Of a DNA stretch of 64,000 nucleotides, positions 36,417-44,422 are shown in pieces. Origin of the DNA: Roseitranquillus sp963776845 (GTDB taxonomy: Bacteria; Pseudomonadota; Alphaproteobacteria; Rhodobacterales; Rhodobacteraceae); contig CAVZOJ010000024.1 in assembly GCA_963776845.1 (NCBI GenBank), forward strand, positions 16,462 through 80,461. The letters are read 5' to 3'. The position numbers and the translations under genes were made by a program. Below the pieces are notes generated by a model. It did not search any database. It saw nothing but the letters and a program-made list of their open reading frames with translations, and was not told where the DNA came from. The first letter of the stretch is position 1, and each line of letters begins with the position of its first letter.

Positions 36417-36821
36417 TCAGAATGCCGACTGCACCCGCCGCGACAGGAAGAACCCGTGACCGTCGAGGTTGCGGCAATCGAGGCCCTGTTCGCTCGACCG
36501 GCAGACGATGCCGTCGAACTCCCCGGTCTGCCCGTAGGCCGCCACGTCCCCGGCCCCGCCCGGCGCCCCGGCCAGGCCGCAGCTCATCGTCACCGGCCCC
36601 GAGCTCGACATCGCGAAGGTGTGGCCCCAGGGCCCGGCGCACCCGGCGGGCGCGGCAACCGCGGGCGGCCCCGACCGCTCGTAGATCGTGCATTCGATGT
36701 CCGACGGCCCCTCGCCCAGGCCGACGAAGCAGACGATGTTGCCCGACGGCGTCTGGAACGGAAAGACGTCGGCCACGGCGGGCGACGCCAAGGTGATGAT
36801 CAGCAGAACCAGTGCGCGCAC
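36417..36821 (-). CDS. Secreted DUF6636-like protein
   Basis: A 134-residue protein with a signal peptide (ALVLLIITLASPAVADV) and about six cysteines in the mature part. The segment VFPFQTPSGNIVCFVG followed by IECTIYER and CRNLDGHGFFLSR resembles the DUF6636 pattern of small exported proteins. The start is placed at a GTG (36821), because GAGGAGG lies 5 bases before it; an in-frame ATG lies 11 codons earlier without such a site. The function is unknown. It is divergent from the Lrp regulator with 101 bases between. Confidence 0.78.
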   Translation of the reverse strand: MRALVLLIITLASPAVADVFPFQTPSGNIVCFVGLGEGPSDIECTIYERSGPPAVAAPAGCAGPWGHTFAMSSSGPVTMSCGLAGAPGGAGDVAAYGQTGEFDGIVCRSSEQGLDCRNLDGHGFFLSRRVQSAF

Positions 36822-36922
36822 AGTCGCCTCCTCGTGGCCGATGCGATGCCCCATGTCGCGCGATCAGACCTCCCGCGCGCCCGATGCGTCAAGCGCCGCG
36901 CGCGCTGGCGGCGCATGCCCTG

Positions 36923-37351
36923 ATGGACGACACCGACCGCGCCATGCTCGCCCTGCTCGCCTCCGACGCGCGGATGCCGCTGGCGACGCTCGCCCGCCGC
37001 CTCAAGCTCGCCCGCTCGACGGTGCAGGCCCGGCTCGAGCGGCTGGAGACCAGCGGCACGATCGCCGGCTACACCGTCCGCCTCGGCGAGGCCGCGCGCC
37101 AGGCGATCCGCGCCACCATCCTGCTGACGGTCGAGCCGCGCGCCCAGGCCGCCCTGATCGCGCGCCTCCGCTCCATCCCCGAAGTGGAGCGTTGCGTGAC
37201 CACCTCCGGCCGCTTCGACCTCGCCGTGCAGGTCGCCGCCGCCTCGACCGCGCGCCTCGACGCCGTGCTCGACGCGGTTTCCGACCTGCAGGGCATCCGC
37301 GCCAGCGAATCGCTCATCCACCTGTCCACCAAGATCGACCGCGCCACCTGA
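36923..37351 (+). CDS. Lrp/AsnC family transcriptional regulator
   Basis: A 142-residue regulator with an N-terminal helix-turn-helix (DRAMLALLASDARMPLATLA, then RRLKLARSTVQARLERLE) and a C-terminal RAM effector domain (ILLTVEPRAQAALIARL, IPEVERCVTTSGRFDLAVQV). Such proteins sense amino acids and form octamers. The ATG at 36923 matches the family start MDDTDRAML. It is divergent from the DUF6636 gene and close to the amino-acid decarboxylase, so regulation of that gene is a reasonable guess. A small gene follows 47 bases downstream. Confidence 0.92.
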   Translation: MDDTDRAMLALLASDARMPLATLARRLKLARSTVQARLERLETSGTIAGYTVRLGEAARQAIRATILLTVEPRAQAALIARLRSIPEVERCVTTSGRFDLAVQVAAASTARLDAVLDAVSDLQGIRASESLIHLSTKIDRAT

Positions 37352-37398
37352 CGGAACAGTGCAGGGGCGCCCACGTTGCCCGTCGAAAGGAGCCAGAC

Positions 37399-37644
37399 AT
37401 GGACGCCGCCTCCCCCCAAACGAACGAGGGCCGGATCATCGCCCAGCGCAAGGTGCTGTCGCTGATCCTGTCGCGCCTCGCCGCTTCCGACCCCGCGATC
37501 CTCGACGAGTTCGACGGCCAGACGGTCGCCTCGGGCCACGAGGAGGATCCGGGCGTCGACCCCTCCCCCGAGTTCGCGATCGAGGCGGCCATCGCCGACG
37601 AGCTCCGCCTGATCCTCGAGGCCGCCCGCCGCCGCATGGGCTGA
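37399..37644 (+). CDS. Small acidic protein of unknown function
   Basis: An 81-residue protein with a good AAAGGAG ribosome site before the ATG. It is helical at both ends (GRIIAQRKVLSLILSRLA and FAIEAAIADELRLILEAARR) and acidic in the middle (DEFDGQTVASGHEEDPGVD). There are no membrane segments or cysteines. I do not recognise a family. It lies downstream of the Lrp regulator and before a clear terminator hairpin, so the two may be cotranscribed. Confidence 0.72.
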   Translation: MDAASPQTNEGRIIAQRKVLSLILSRLAASDPAILDEFDGQTVASGHEEDPGVDPSPEFAIEAAIADELRLILEAARRRMG

Positions 37645-37656
37645 GCCTGGAAACGA

Positions 37657-37685
37657 AAACGCCCCGGCACGCGGCCAGGGCGTTT
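37657..37685. terminator. Bidirectional rho-independent terminator
   Basis: Inverted repeat AAACGCCC at 37657-37664 and GGGCGTTT at 37678-37685, preceded by an A-rich and followed by a T-containing tract, lies between the convergent small acidic gene and the VPLPA-CTERM gene. Stem composition and position fit termination in both directions. Confidence 0.65.
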
Positions 37686-37704
37686 CGTCACGTCATGCGC
37701 GCGG

Positions 37705-38319
37705 TCAGGCGCGGCGGCGCAGCGCCGAGAGGCTCCCGAGGCCCGCGACGAGCAGCAGCGCCGTCGCCGGCAGCGGAACCGGAGCGGGCGCGTCGACCGG
37801 CGGCGTCGTGCCGGTGTACTTCGTCGACTGGCCGCCCAGCGTCGCGTTCATGTGCAGCTGCGTCTTGCCCAGCGCGAAATCGAAGTCGCCGAGCTCGGTG
37901 CCGAAGATCGTCCACGAGGCGTAGGTGCCGGGCTTCAGGCGGGCGGCCCCTTGCTGCGCGTTCGACGTCGGGAACGACACCAGAATGTTGTAGGGGTTGC
38001 CCGGCGGCGGCGTGTCGTCCTTGGCGAAGGTCGCGGTCTTGCCGGCGAGATTGCCGAAGGTCAGCGGCTGCACCGAGCCTCCCGCGTAGTTCAGGCCCAG
38101 GTTCATCACGAAGCTCGACGCATAGCTCTCGAGCACGTTCGACAGCGCGAAATCGACGTTCGAGCCGTTCTGCGTCACCTCGAGAGTGGCGATCACGGTA
38201 TCGCCCAGGTCGGCGCCGGATACGTACGTCTTGTAGTCGACGGTGACGGCGTGCGCGGCGGATGCCAGCATGCCCAGTGCCACCGCGGTCGCCGCGGCCA
38301 ATTTGCGAAACATCTTCAA
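37705..38319 (-). CDS. VPLPA-CTERM sorting-domain protein
   Basis: A 204-residue exported protein. The signal peptide is LAAATAVALGMLASAAHA. The mature region is beta-rich with no cysteines. The C-terminus is VPLPATALLLVAGLGSLSAL followed by RRRA: the VPLPA motif, one membrane helix and a basic tail. This is the VPLPA-CTERM signal, by which proteins are thought to be processed by an exosortase and placed on or released from the surface, often with exopolysaccharide. No exosortase gene is in the window. It ends at the shared terminator hairpin and is divergent from valS. Confidence 0.88.
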   Translation of the reverse strand: MKMFRKLAAATAVALGMLASAAHAVTVDYKTYVSGADLGDTVIATLEVTQNGSNVDFALSNVLESYASSFVMNLGLNYAGGSVQPLTFGNLAGKTATFAKDDTPPPGNPYNILVSFPTSNAQQGAARLKPGTYASWTIFGTELGDFDFALGKTQLHMNATLGGQSTKYTGTTPPVDAPAPVPLPATALLLVAGLGSLSALRRRA

Positions 38320-38513
38320 CTCCGAAACATCACCCGGGCGATCTGCCCGTCAGCCGTTCACATACCGCGGCGGAGCGGTCCGCGATAGCGATCCATGAAC
38401 GACTGGTTAACGACGCCCAGGCCTTCGGCCCCGCCCACGCGAGCCGCCCGCAGTCTTTCCCCCGGCGCCACCTTTCGCTAAGCCGCTGTCGACCGCCTGA
38501 CAGGACGCCCGAG

Positions 38514-41500
38514 ATGGACAAGACCTTCGACGCCGCCGCCCGCGAGGGCGAGATCTACGCCGCATGGGACAAGGCGGGCGCCTTCCGCGCCGGCGCCGGC
38601 GCGCGCAGCGACGAGACGTTCTGCATCATGATCCCGCCGCCGAACGTCACCGGCGCGCTGCACATGGGCCACGCCTTCAACAACACCCTGCAGGACATCC
38701 TGACCCGCTGGCACCGGATGCGCGGGCACGACACCCTCTGGCAGCCCGGCACCGACCATGCCGGTATCGCCACGCAGATGGTGGTGGAGCGCGAGCTCGC
38801 CAAGACCAACCGCCGCCGCCAGGACATGCCAAGGTCCGAGTTCGTCGACCTCGTCTGGCAGCAGAAGCAGAAGTCCCGCACCAACATCCGCCAGCAGCTC
38901 GAGCGGCTCGGCGCGTCGTGCGACTGGAGCCGCGAGGCCTTCACCATGGGCGGCGCCCCCGGCGACCCCGAGGGCACGCCTGGCGGCCAGAACTTCCACG
39001 ACGCCGTCCTGCGCGTCTTCGTCGACTTCTACGAGAAGGGCCTGATCTACCGCGGCAAGCGGCTGGTGAACTGGGACCCGCACTTCGAGACCGCGATCTC
39101 CGACCTCGAGGTCGAGCAGGTCGAGACCGACGGCCGGATGTGGCACTTCAAGTACCCGCTCGCCGGCGGCGTCACCTACGAGTATGTCGAGCGCGACGAG
39201 GACGGCAACGAGCTCTTCCGCGAGACCCGCGACTACATCTCGATCGCCACGACCCGGCCCGAGACGATGCTGGGCGACGGCGCCGTCGCGGTTCACCCGT
39301 CGGACGAACGCTACGCCCCAATCGTCGGACAACTTTGCGAAATCCCCGTCGGACCCAAAGCGCATCGCCGGCTGATCCCGATCATCACCGACGAGTATCC
39401 CGATCCGGCCTTCGGCTCCGGCGCGGTCAAGATCACCGGCGCGCACGACTTCAACGACTACGCCGTGGCACAGCGCGGCGGCATCCCGCTCTACCGCCTG
39501 ATGGACACCCGCGCGCGGATGCGCGACGACGGCGCGCCCTATGCCGAGGCCGCCGAGATCGCGCTCGCCGTCGCCCGTGGCGAGCGCACCTTGTCGGAGG
39601 CCGAGGCCGACACCGTCAATCTCGTCCCCGACGACCTTCGCGGCCTCGACCGGTACGAGGCGCGCGACCGCGTCATCGCCCAGATCACCGAGGAAGGGCT
39701 GGCGGTCATGTGCCCACCGACCGACCCGCGCCTCGGCACCGCCGCGAAGACCGCCCCGACCGCCCCGGAAGAGGGCGGCACGCCACGCGACGAGGCGCTC
39801 GTCCCGCTCGTCGAGCACCGCAAGATGGTCCAGCCCACCGGCGACCGCTCCAAGAGCGTGATCGAGCCGATGCTGACCGATCAGTGGTTCGTCGACGCCG
39901 AAAAGATCGTGCGCCCCGCCATCGACGCCGTGCGCGACGGCCGCACCCGGATCCTCCCCGAGAGCGACGCCAAGGTCTATTTCCACTGGCTCGAGCACAT
40001 CGAGCCCTGGTGCATCTCCCGCCAGCTCTGGTGGGGCCACCAGATCCCGGTCTGGTACGGCCTCGACCTCTGGATCGACGCCTTCCAGGATGACGAGGGC
40101 GACAACGCCCTCGACGAGGTCGAGCTCGGCCGGTTGCTGAACGAGGGCGGGATGCTCCACGAGGGCGAGGTGCGCCATGCCGCCGTCGGCTTCGACGCCG
40201 TCCGCGACCGCTTCGGCGATGATATCGCCGGGCTTCCCGCCCCGCTGAACCATGCAACCGTGGTCGAGGTCGCCGACAAGGAGGCCGCGGTCCACAAGCT
40301 CGCCGAGAGCCTGGCGAACTACGCCGTCGACCAGGATCCCACGCACCTTGTCTACCCGGTGTGGCGCGACCCCGACGTCCTCGACACCTGGTTCTCCTCG
40401 GGCCTCTGGCCGCTCGGCACCCTCGGCTGGCCCGAGGAGACCGAGGCGCTGCGCCGCTACTTCCCGACCTCGGTCCTGATCACCGGCTTCGACATCATCT
40501 TCTTCTGGGTCGCCCGGATGATGATGATGCAGCTCGAGCTGGTGAAGCAGGTGCCGTTCGACACCGTCTACGTCCACGCCCTCGTCCGCGACGAGAAGGG
40601 CAAGAAGATGTCGAAGTCGCTCGGCAACGCCCTCGACCCGCTCGACCTCGTCGACGAGTTCGGCGCCGACGCCGTCCGCTTCACCCTCACCGCGATGGCC
40701 GCGATGGGCCGCGACCTGAAGCTGTCCAAGGACCGGATCGCCGGCTACCGCAACTTCGTCACCAAGCTTTGGAATGCCCACCGCTTCGCCGAGATGAACG
40801 ACGTACGTTCTGTACGAAAACGTACGAAATGGGGGGTCTGAAACGTACGAAAACGTACAGGAGCCACCTGCGGCGACCGCGACCGCCAATCGCTGGATCA
40901 TCGGCGAGACCGCCCGCGTGCGCGAGGAGGTCGACGCCGCCCTCGCCGCGTTCCGCTTCAACGACGCCGCCAACGCGCTCTATGCCTTCGTCTGGGGCCG
41001 GGTCTGCGACTGGTACGTCGAGTTCTCCAAGCCACTCTTCGACGACGAGAAAGCGCAGGAAACACGAGAGGTTATGGCGTGGGTTCTGGACCAGTGCCTC
41101 ATTCTGCTGCACCCGATCATGCCCTTCGTCACCGAAGAACTGTGGGGTCTCGGGAAAGATCGCACGTCCATGCTCGCCCTCACAGAATGGCCGAGCTACG
41201 GCGCTGAACTCGTTGATCCGGCGTCGGAATCCGAGATGCGATGGGTCATCGCCCTGATCGAGAACGTCCGCTCCGTCCGCAGCGAGATGAACGTCCCCGC
41301 CGGCGCCAAGGTGCCGCTGCTCTCGGTGGAACTGGACGATGAAGGACGCAAGGCATTGGCCTCGAATGAAAATCTGATCCTCCGGCTGGCCCGCCTGGAG
41401 TCGATCGCCTCCGCCGACACCGCTCCCGGCGGCTCGGCCACGATCGCGGTCGAAGGCGGAACCTTCGCCCTGCCACTTGCGGACATCATCGACATCGAGG

Positions 41501-41712
41501 CCGAGAAAATACGCCTTTCCAAGAGCTTGGAGAAGCTTGGTAAGGACATCGCCGGCCTGAACGGGCGCCTCTCCAACGCCCGCTTCATCGAAAGCGCGCC
41601 ACCCGAGGTGGTCGAGGAGACGCGCGACCTGCTCGGCCAGAAGGAGGAGGAGCGCGCCCGCCTGCAGGCGGCCCTGGCCCGCATCTCGGCGGCCGACGTC
41701 CATGCCGAGTAA
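38514..41712 (+). CDS. valS: Valyl-tRNA synthetase, frame broken at a G6 run
   Basis: ValS charges tRNA-Val and edits threonine. The ATG at 38514 starts MDKTFDAAAREGEIYAAWD. Signatures are IPPPNVTGALHMGHA (HIGH) and DEKGKKMSKSLGN (KMSKS), with the editing domain between. The first frame stops at 40841, just after the KLWNAHRFAEMND region. The anticodon-binding domain and C-terminal coiled coil (NRWIIGETARVREEVD to ISAADVHAE) continue in the next frame. Deleting one G from GGGGGG at 40831-40836 joins them into 1066 codons with stop. The gene is normally essential, so a base error is most likely; slippage on the G run is another possibility. The linker holds an AT-rich direct repeat. The stop overlaps the next gene. 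Confidence 0.93.
40812..40858 (+). repeat. Direct repeat inside the valS linker
   Basis: GTACGAAAACGTAC occurs at 40812-40825 and again at 40845-40858. Further partial units lie around them (ACGTACG at 40801-40807 and ACGAAA elsewhere). The stretch is much richer in A and T than the rest of valS and codes for a linker, after base correction, of about 28 residues between the catalytic core and the anticodon-binding domain. The same stretch holds the G6 run where the frame breaks. Confidence 0.7.
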
Positions 41713-42889
41713 GGCGAAAGTCGAGCAAGATGAGCGACATGGCGGCGACAATCGATTGACGGCGCTGGCGGCTTCGCTGCCGCAATCCGTGCCGTTTGTC
41801 AGCCCGGACGCGCAGGAACGTGCGCTCGGCCGGCCGTTCCTCGCCCGCATCGGCGCGAACGAGAGCGTCTTCGGACCGTCCCCCCGTGCCGTCGAGGCGA
41901 TGGCGGCGGCGGCCCGCGACGTCTGGAAGTACGGCGACTCCGAGGCCTTCGACTTGCGCCACGCCCTGTCGCAACATCATGGAATCCCTGCAGAAAACCT
42001 CGTGGTCGGAGAAGGCATCGACGGGCTGCTGGGCTACCTCGTCCGCCTGACGGTCGCGCCCGGCGACGCCGTGGTGACCTCGGACGGCGCCTATCCCACC
42101 TTCAACTTCCACGTCACCGGCTTCGGCGGCGTCCTGCACACCGTGCCGTTTCGCGACGACCGGGAGGACCTGCCGGCGCTGCTCGATCGTGCCGCCGACG
42201 TCGGTGCCAAGCTCATCTATTTCTCCAACCCCGACAACCCGATGGGATCATGGCACGATGCGCGCGCGGTTGCGGACGCCATCTCTCGCGTACCTAAGGG
42301 CACGCTGCTAATCCTCGACGAGGCCTACGCGGACTTCGCCGAAGACGCGGTCTCGCCACAGATCGACCCGCACGAGACGGCTGTTATCAGGATGCGGACC
42401 TTCAGCAAGGCATACGGTCTTGCCGGCCTCCGCGTCGGCTACGCCATCAGCGATGCGGCTTTCATCGCGGCCTTCGACAAGGTCCGGAACCACTTCGGCG
42501 TCGGGCGCCTGGCCCAGGCCGGCGCGCTGGCGGCGTTGCAGGACCAGCAATGGCTGAGACGCGTCGTCGACGAAACACGAAGAGCGCGCCACCGGATCGC
42601 GGCGATCGCCCGCGACGCAGGTCTTGCGCCGCTGCCGTCCTACACCAACTTCGTCACCGTCGATTGCGGAGAGGCCGTCGAACTGGCGCGAGCGCTGGTC
42701 GAGGCGCTGGCCGTGCGCGGCGTCTTCGTCCGCATGCCGTTCGCCGCCCCAGGCAACCGCTGCATCCGCATCGGTTGCGGAACTGCCGCCGATCTCGCGC
42801 TGCTTGAGGAAGCACTTGCGCCTGCGCTTGACGCAGCGCGCAGGCAAGTTGGCCGATCGAGGGAACAGAAGGAGGTGTCGCGCCGTTAG
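41702..42889 (+). CDS. HisC-like PLP aminotransferase
   Basis: A 395-residue class I/II aminotransferase of the histidinol-phosphate aminotransferase type. The N-terminal substrate region is RIGANESVFGPSPRAVEAM; the PLP-binding aspartate region is YFSNPDNPMGSW, with LLILDEAYADFAED. The PLP lysine is in RTFSKAYGLAGLRVGYA, and the C-terminal arginine is in RIGCGTA. Relatives act on histidinol phosphate or on aromatic amino acids. No other his gene is nearby, so the substrate is open. The start overlaps the valS stop by 11 bases, so the two are probably cotranscribed. The gene ends in TAG inside a hairpin. Confidence 0.9.
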   Translation: MPSKAKVEQDERHGGDNRLTALAASLPQSVPFVSPDAQERALGRPFLARIGANESVFGPSPRAVEAMAAAARDVWKYGDSEAFDLRHALSQHHGIPAENLVVGEGIDGLLGYLVRLTVAPGDAVVTSDGAYPTFNFHVTGFGGVLHTVPFRDDREDLPALLDRAADVGAKLIYFSNPDNPMGSWHDARAVADAISRVPKGTLLILDEAYADFAEDAVSPQIDPHETAVIRMRTFSKAYGLAGLRVGYAISDAAFIAAFDKVRNHFGVGRLAQAGALAALQDQQWLRRVVDETRRARHRIAAIARDAGLAPLPSYTNFVTVDCGEAVELARALVEALAVRGVFVRMPFAAPGNRCIRIGCGTAADLALLEEALAPALDAARRQVGRSREQKEVSRR

Positions 42890-42909
42890 CACTGAAAGCG
42901 TTCAGTGCT
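42888..42909. terminator. Hairpin at the end of the aminotransferase gene
   Basis: A perfect 9-bp inverted repeat, AGCACTGAA and TTCAGTGCT around AGCG, begins within the TAG stop and ends 11 bases before the next ATG. No T run follows. It could attenuate read-through or affect translation of the small gene behind it. Confidence 0.45.
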
Positions 42910-42919
42910 GGGGTGTCCC

Positions 42920-43105
42920 ATGTCCCTCGAAAATCAGCTCAACCTGCTTGCCGTCACGATCGCGGTCTCGACGGTCCTTCTTGGTCTTTGGATGGAAGGG
43001 GGACTTGCCGCGGCCATCGTCGGCGCCGCCCTCACTGACCTCGGCCTTCGTGTCTTCGAGCGCCGTCGCACCAAGGTTGCGGCACCGATCAAGAACAAGC
43101 GCTAG
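42920..43105 (+). CDS. Small membrane protein, 61 residues
   Basis: A 61-residue protein with one long hydrophobic region (NLLAVTIAVSTVLLGLWMEG, then GLAAAIVGAALTDLGLRVF) and a basic C-terminus ending IKNKR. The frame begins slightly earlier, but the ATG at 42920 is the better start. No family is recognised. Its stop shares the bases CTAG with the stop of the convergent aminotransferase, a 4-base tail-to-tail overlap. Confidence 0.62.
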   Translation: MSLENQLNLLAVTIAVSTVLLGLWMEGGLAAAIVGAALTDLGLRVFERRRTKVAAPIKNKR

Positions 43106-44298
43106 GCTCGCGATATCACTTCGGCGGCGGCGTCAAGCGCGCCGGGGCCGAAGGGCACGTCGATAGCCGTCATTCCAGCCTGGACAGAGGCCAGCACGCC
43201 AAGGATCATGTGTGCGTTCACGTGGCCCATATGGCCGATGCGGAAAAACCCATGCCAGGCCGGGTCGTCGGTTTCGGCCATGCCGAGCCCGATGCCGAGT
43301 GTGACCCCCGCATTCTGCTCAAGCCAGGTTCTGAGAGACGTTCCATGCGGCGCGCCGATGCGCACCGCGGTCACGGCGTTGCTGCGATTGGCGGCCTCCA
43401 GAACGTTCAACTCGACAGGCCCGCCCCCGGACCAAGCGTCGAACGCCGCCCAGACAGCTTGCGCGAGTAGCGCGTGCCGCGCCCACACCGCCGCGAGCCC
43501 CTCCTCCAGGATCATGTCGAGCGCCTCCCGCAGGCCGTAGAGATGGTGCGTGGGGGCGGTGCCGCCGAAATACTGGTAGAAGCCCTCGGGATCGGTGCGC
43601 GGCCGCCAGTCCCAGTAGGCGCTGACCCGTGCCATGCGCTCCCGCGCCTCGGCAGCGCGGGGTCCGTACCAGACGAAGCCGAGGCCTGGCGGCGTCATCA
43701 GACCCTTCTGGCTGCCGGAGACGACGACGTCGGCCCCCCACGCATCCATCTCGAACCGGTCGCACGCGAGTGAGGCGATGCAGTCGATCAGGAGGAGCGC
43801 GGGATGTCCCGCCGAGTCGAGCGCGGCGCGCATGCCGGCAACGTCGTTGCGGACGCCGGTGGCGGTGTCGACGTGAACCGCCAGCACGGCCTTGATCCGG
43901 TGGTCGCGGTCGGCGGCGAGAGCCTCCGCGAGGCGGGTGGCGTCGACGGGGTGGCGGCGCCCGAAGTCGATCGTCTCGATCTCGGCGCCCAGACGCTCGG
44001 CGATGACGCCCCACCCGATCGCGAAGCGGCCCGTGGCGAGAACGAGGACCCGCTCTCCGGGGGCGATGATATTCGCCAGCGCCGCTTCCCACGCGCCATG
44101 ACCATTGGCGATGTAGATCGCCGCCTCACCAGAGGTGCCCGCCACCGCTTTCAGATCGCGCACGATCGTCGGGACCATGTCGACCAACTCGCCGGAATAG
44201 ATGTTGGGCGAGGCCCGGTGCATCGCCCGAAGGACACGGTCGGGCACGACCGACGGCCCCGGGATGGCAAGGTAGGTCCGGCCGTTCGCGACTGTCAT
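43102..44298 (-). CDS. Class V aminotransferase (serine/alanine-glyoxylate type)
   Basis: A 398-residue PLP enzyme of the alanine-glyoxylate/serine-pyruvate aminotransferase group, which links glyoxylate to glycine or serine metabolism. It starts at the ATG at 44298 (LAIPGPSVVPDRVLRAM), 26 codons into a longer frame. The cofactor region is ANGHGAWEAAL, the aspartate is in LLLIDCIASLACD and the PLP lysine is in VVVSGSQKGLMTPPGLGF. The substrate region YWDWRPRTDPEGFYQYFGG and a C-terminal RIGHMGHVNAHM are typical. It is divergent from the ABC exporter, with 124 bases between. Confidence 0.92.
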   Translation of the reverse strand: MTVANGRTYLAIPGPSVVPDRVLRAMHRASPNIYSGELVDMVPTIVRDLKAVAGTSGEAAIYIANGHGAWEAALANIIAPGERVLVLATGRFAIGWGVIAERLGAEIETIDFGRRHPVDATRLAEALAADRDHRIKAVLAVHVDTATGVRNDVAGMRAALDSAGHPALLLIDCIASLACDRFEMDAWGADVVVSGSQKGLMTPPGLGFVWYGPRAAEARERMARVSAYWDWRPRTDPEGFYQYFGGTAPTHHLYGLREALDMILEEGLAAVWARHALLAQAVWAAFDAWSGGGPVELNVLEAANRSNAVTAVRIGAPHGTSLRTWLEQNAGVTLGIGLGMAETDDPAWHGFFRIGHMGHVNAHMILGVLASVQAGMTAIDVPFGPGALDAAAEVISRA

Positions 44299-44422
44299 TC
44301 TTGAGCCTCTCTGGCGTGGCCGACGCGTCGTAGGGCCGCCCGTCGCGAGGGTCAATCGGGGCGACGCGCTTGTCACCGCGCGGCCCTCGGGATAGAGGGC
44401 AGCGGCCCTGCAGGACGGACAA

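Noticed and set aside
38478..40973. An 831-codon minus-strand open frame opposite valS
   Set aside because: It is antisense to clear ValS motifs, has low-complexity Val/Gly/Asp/Arg composition and matches no family. Long antisense frames are expected in GC-rich DNA.
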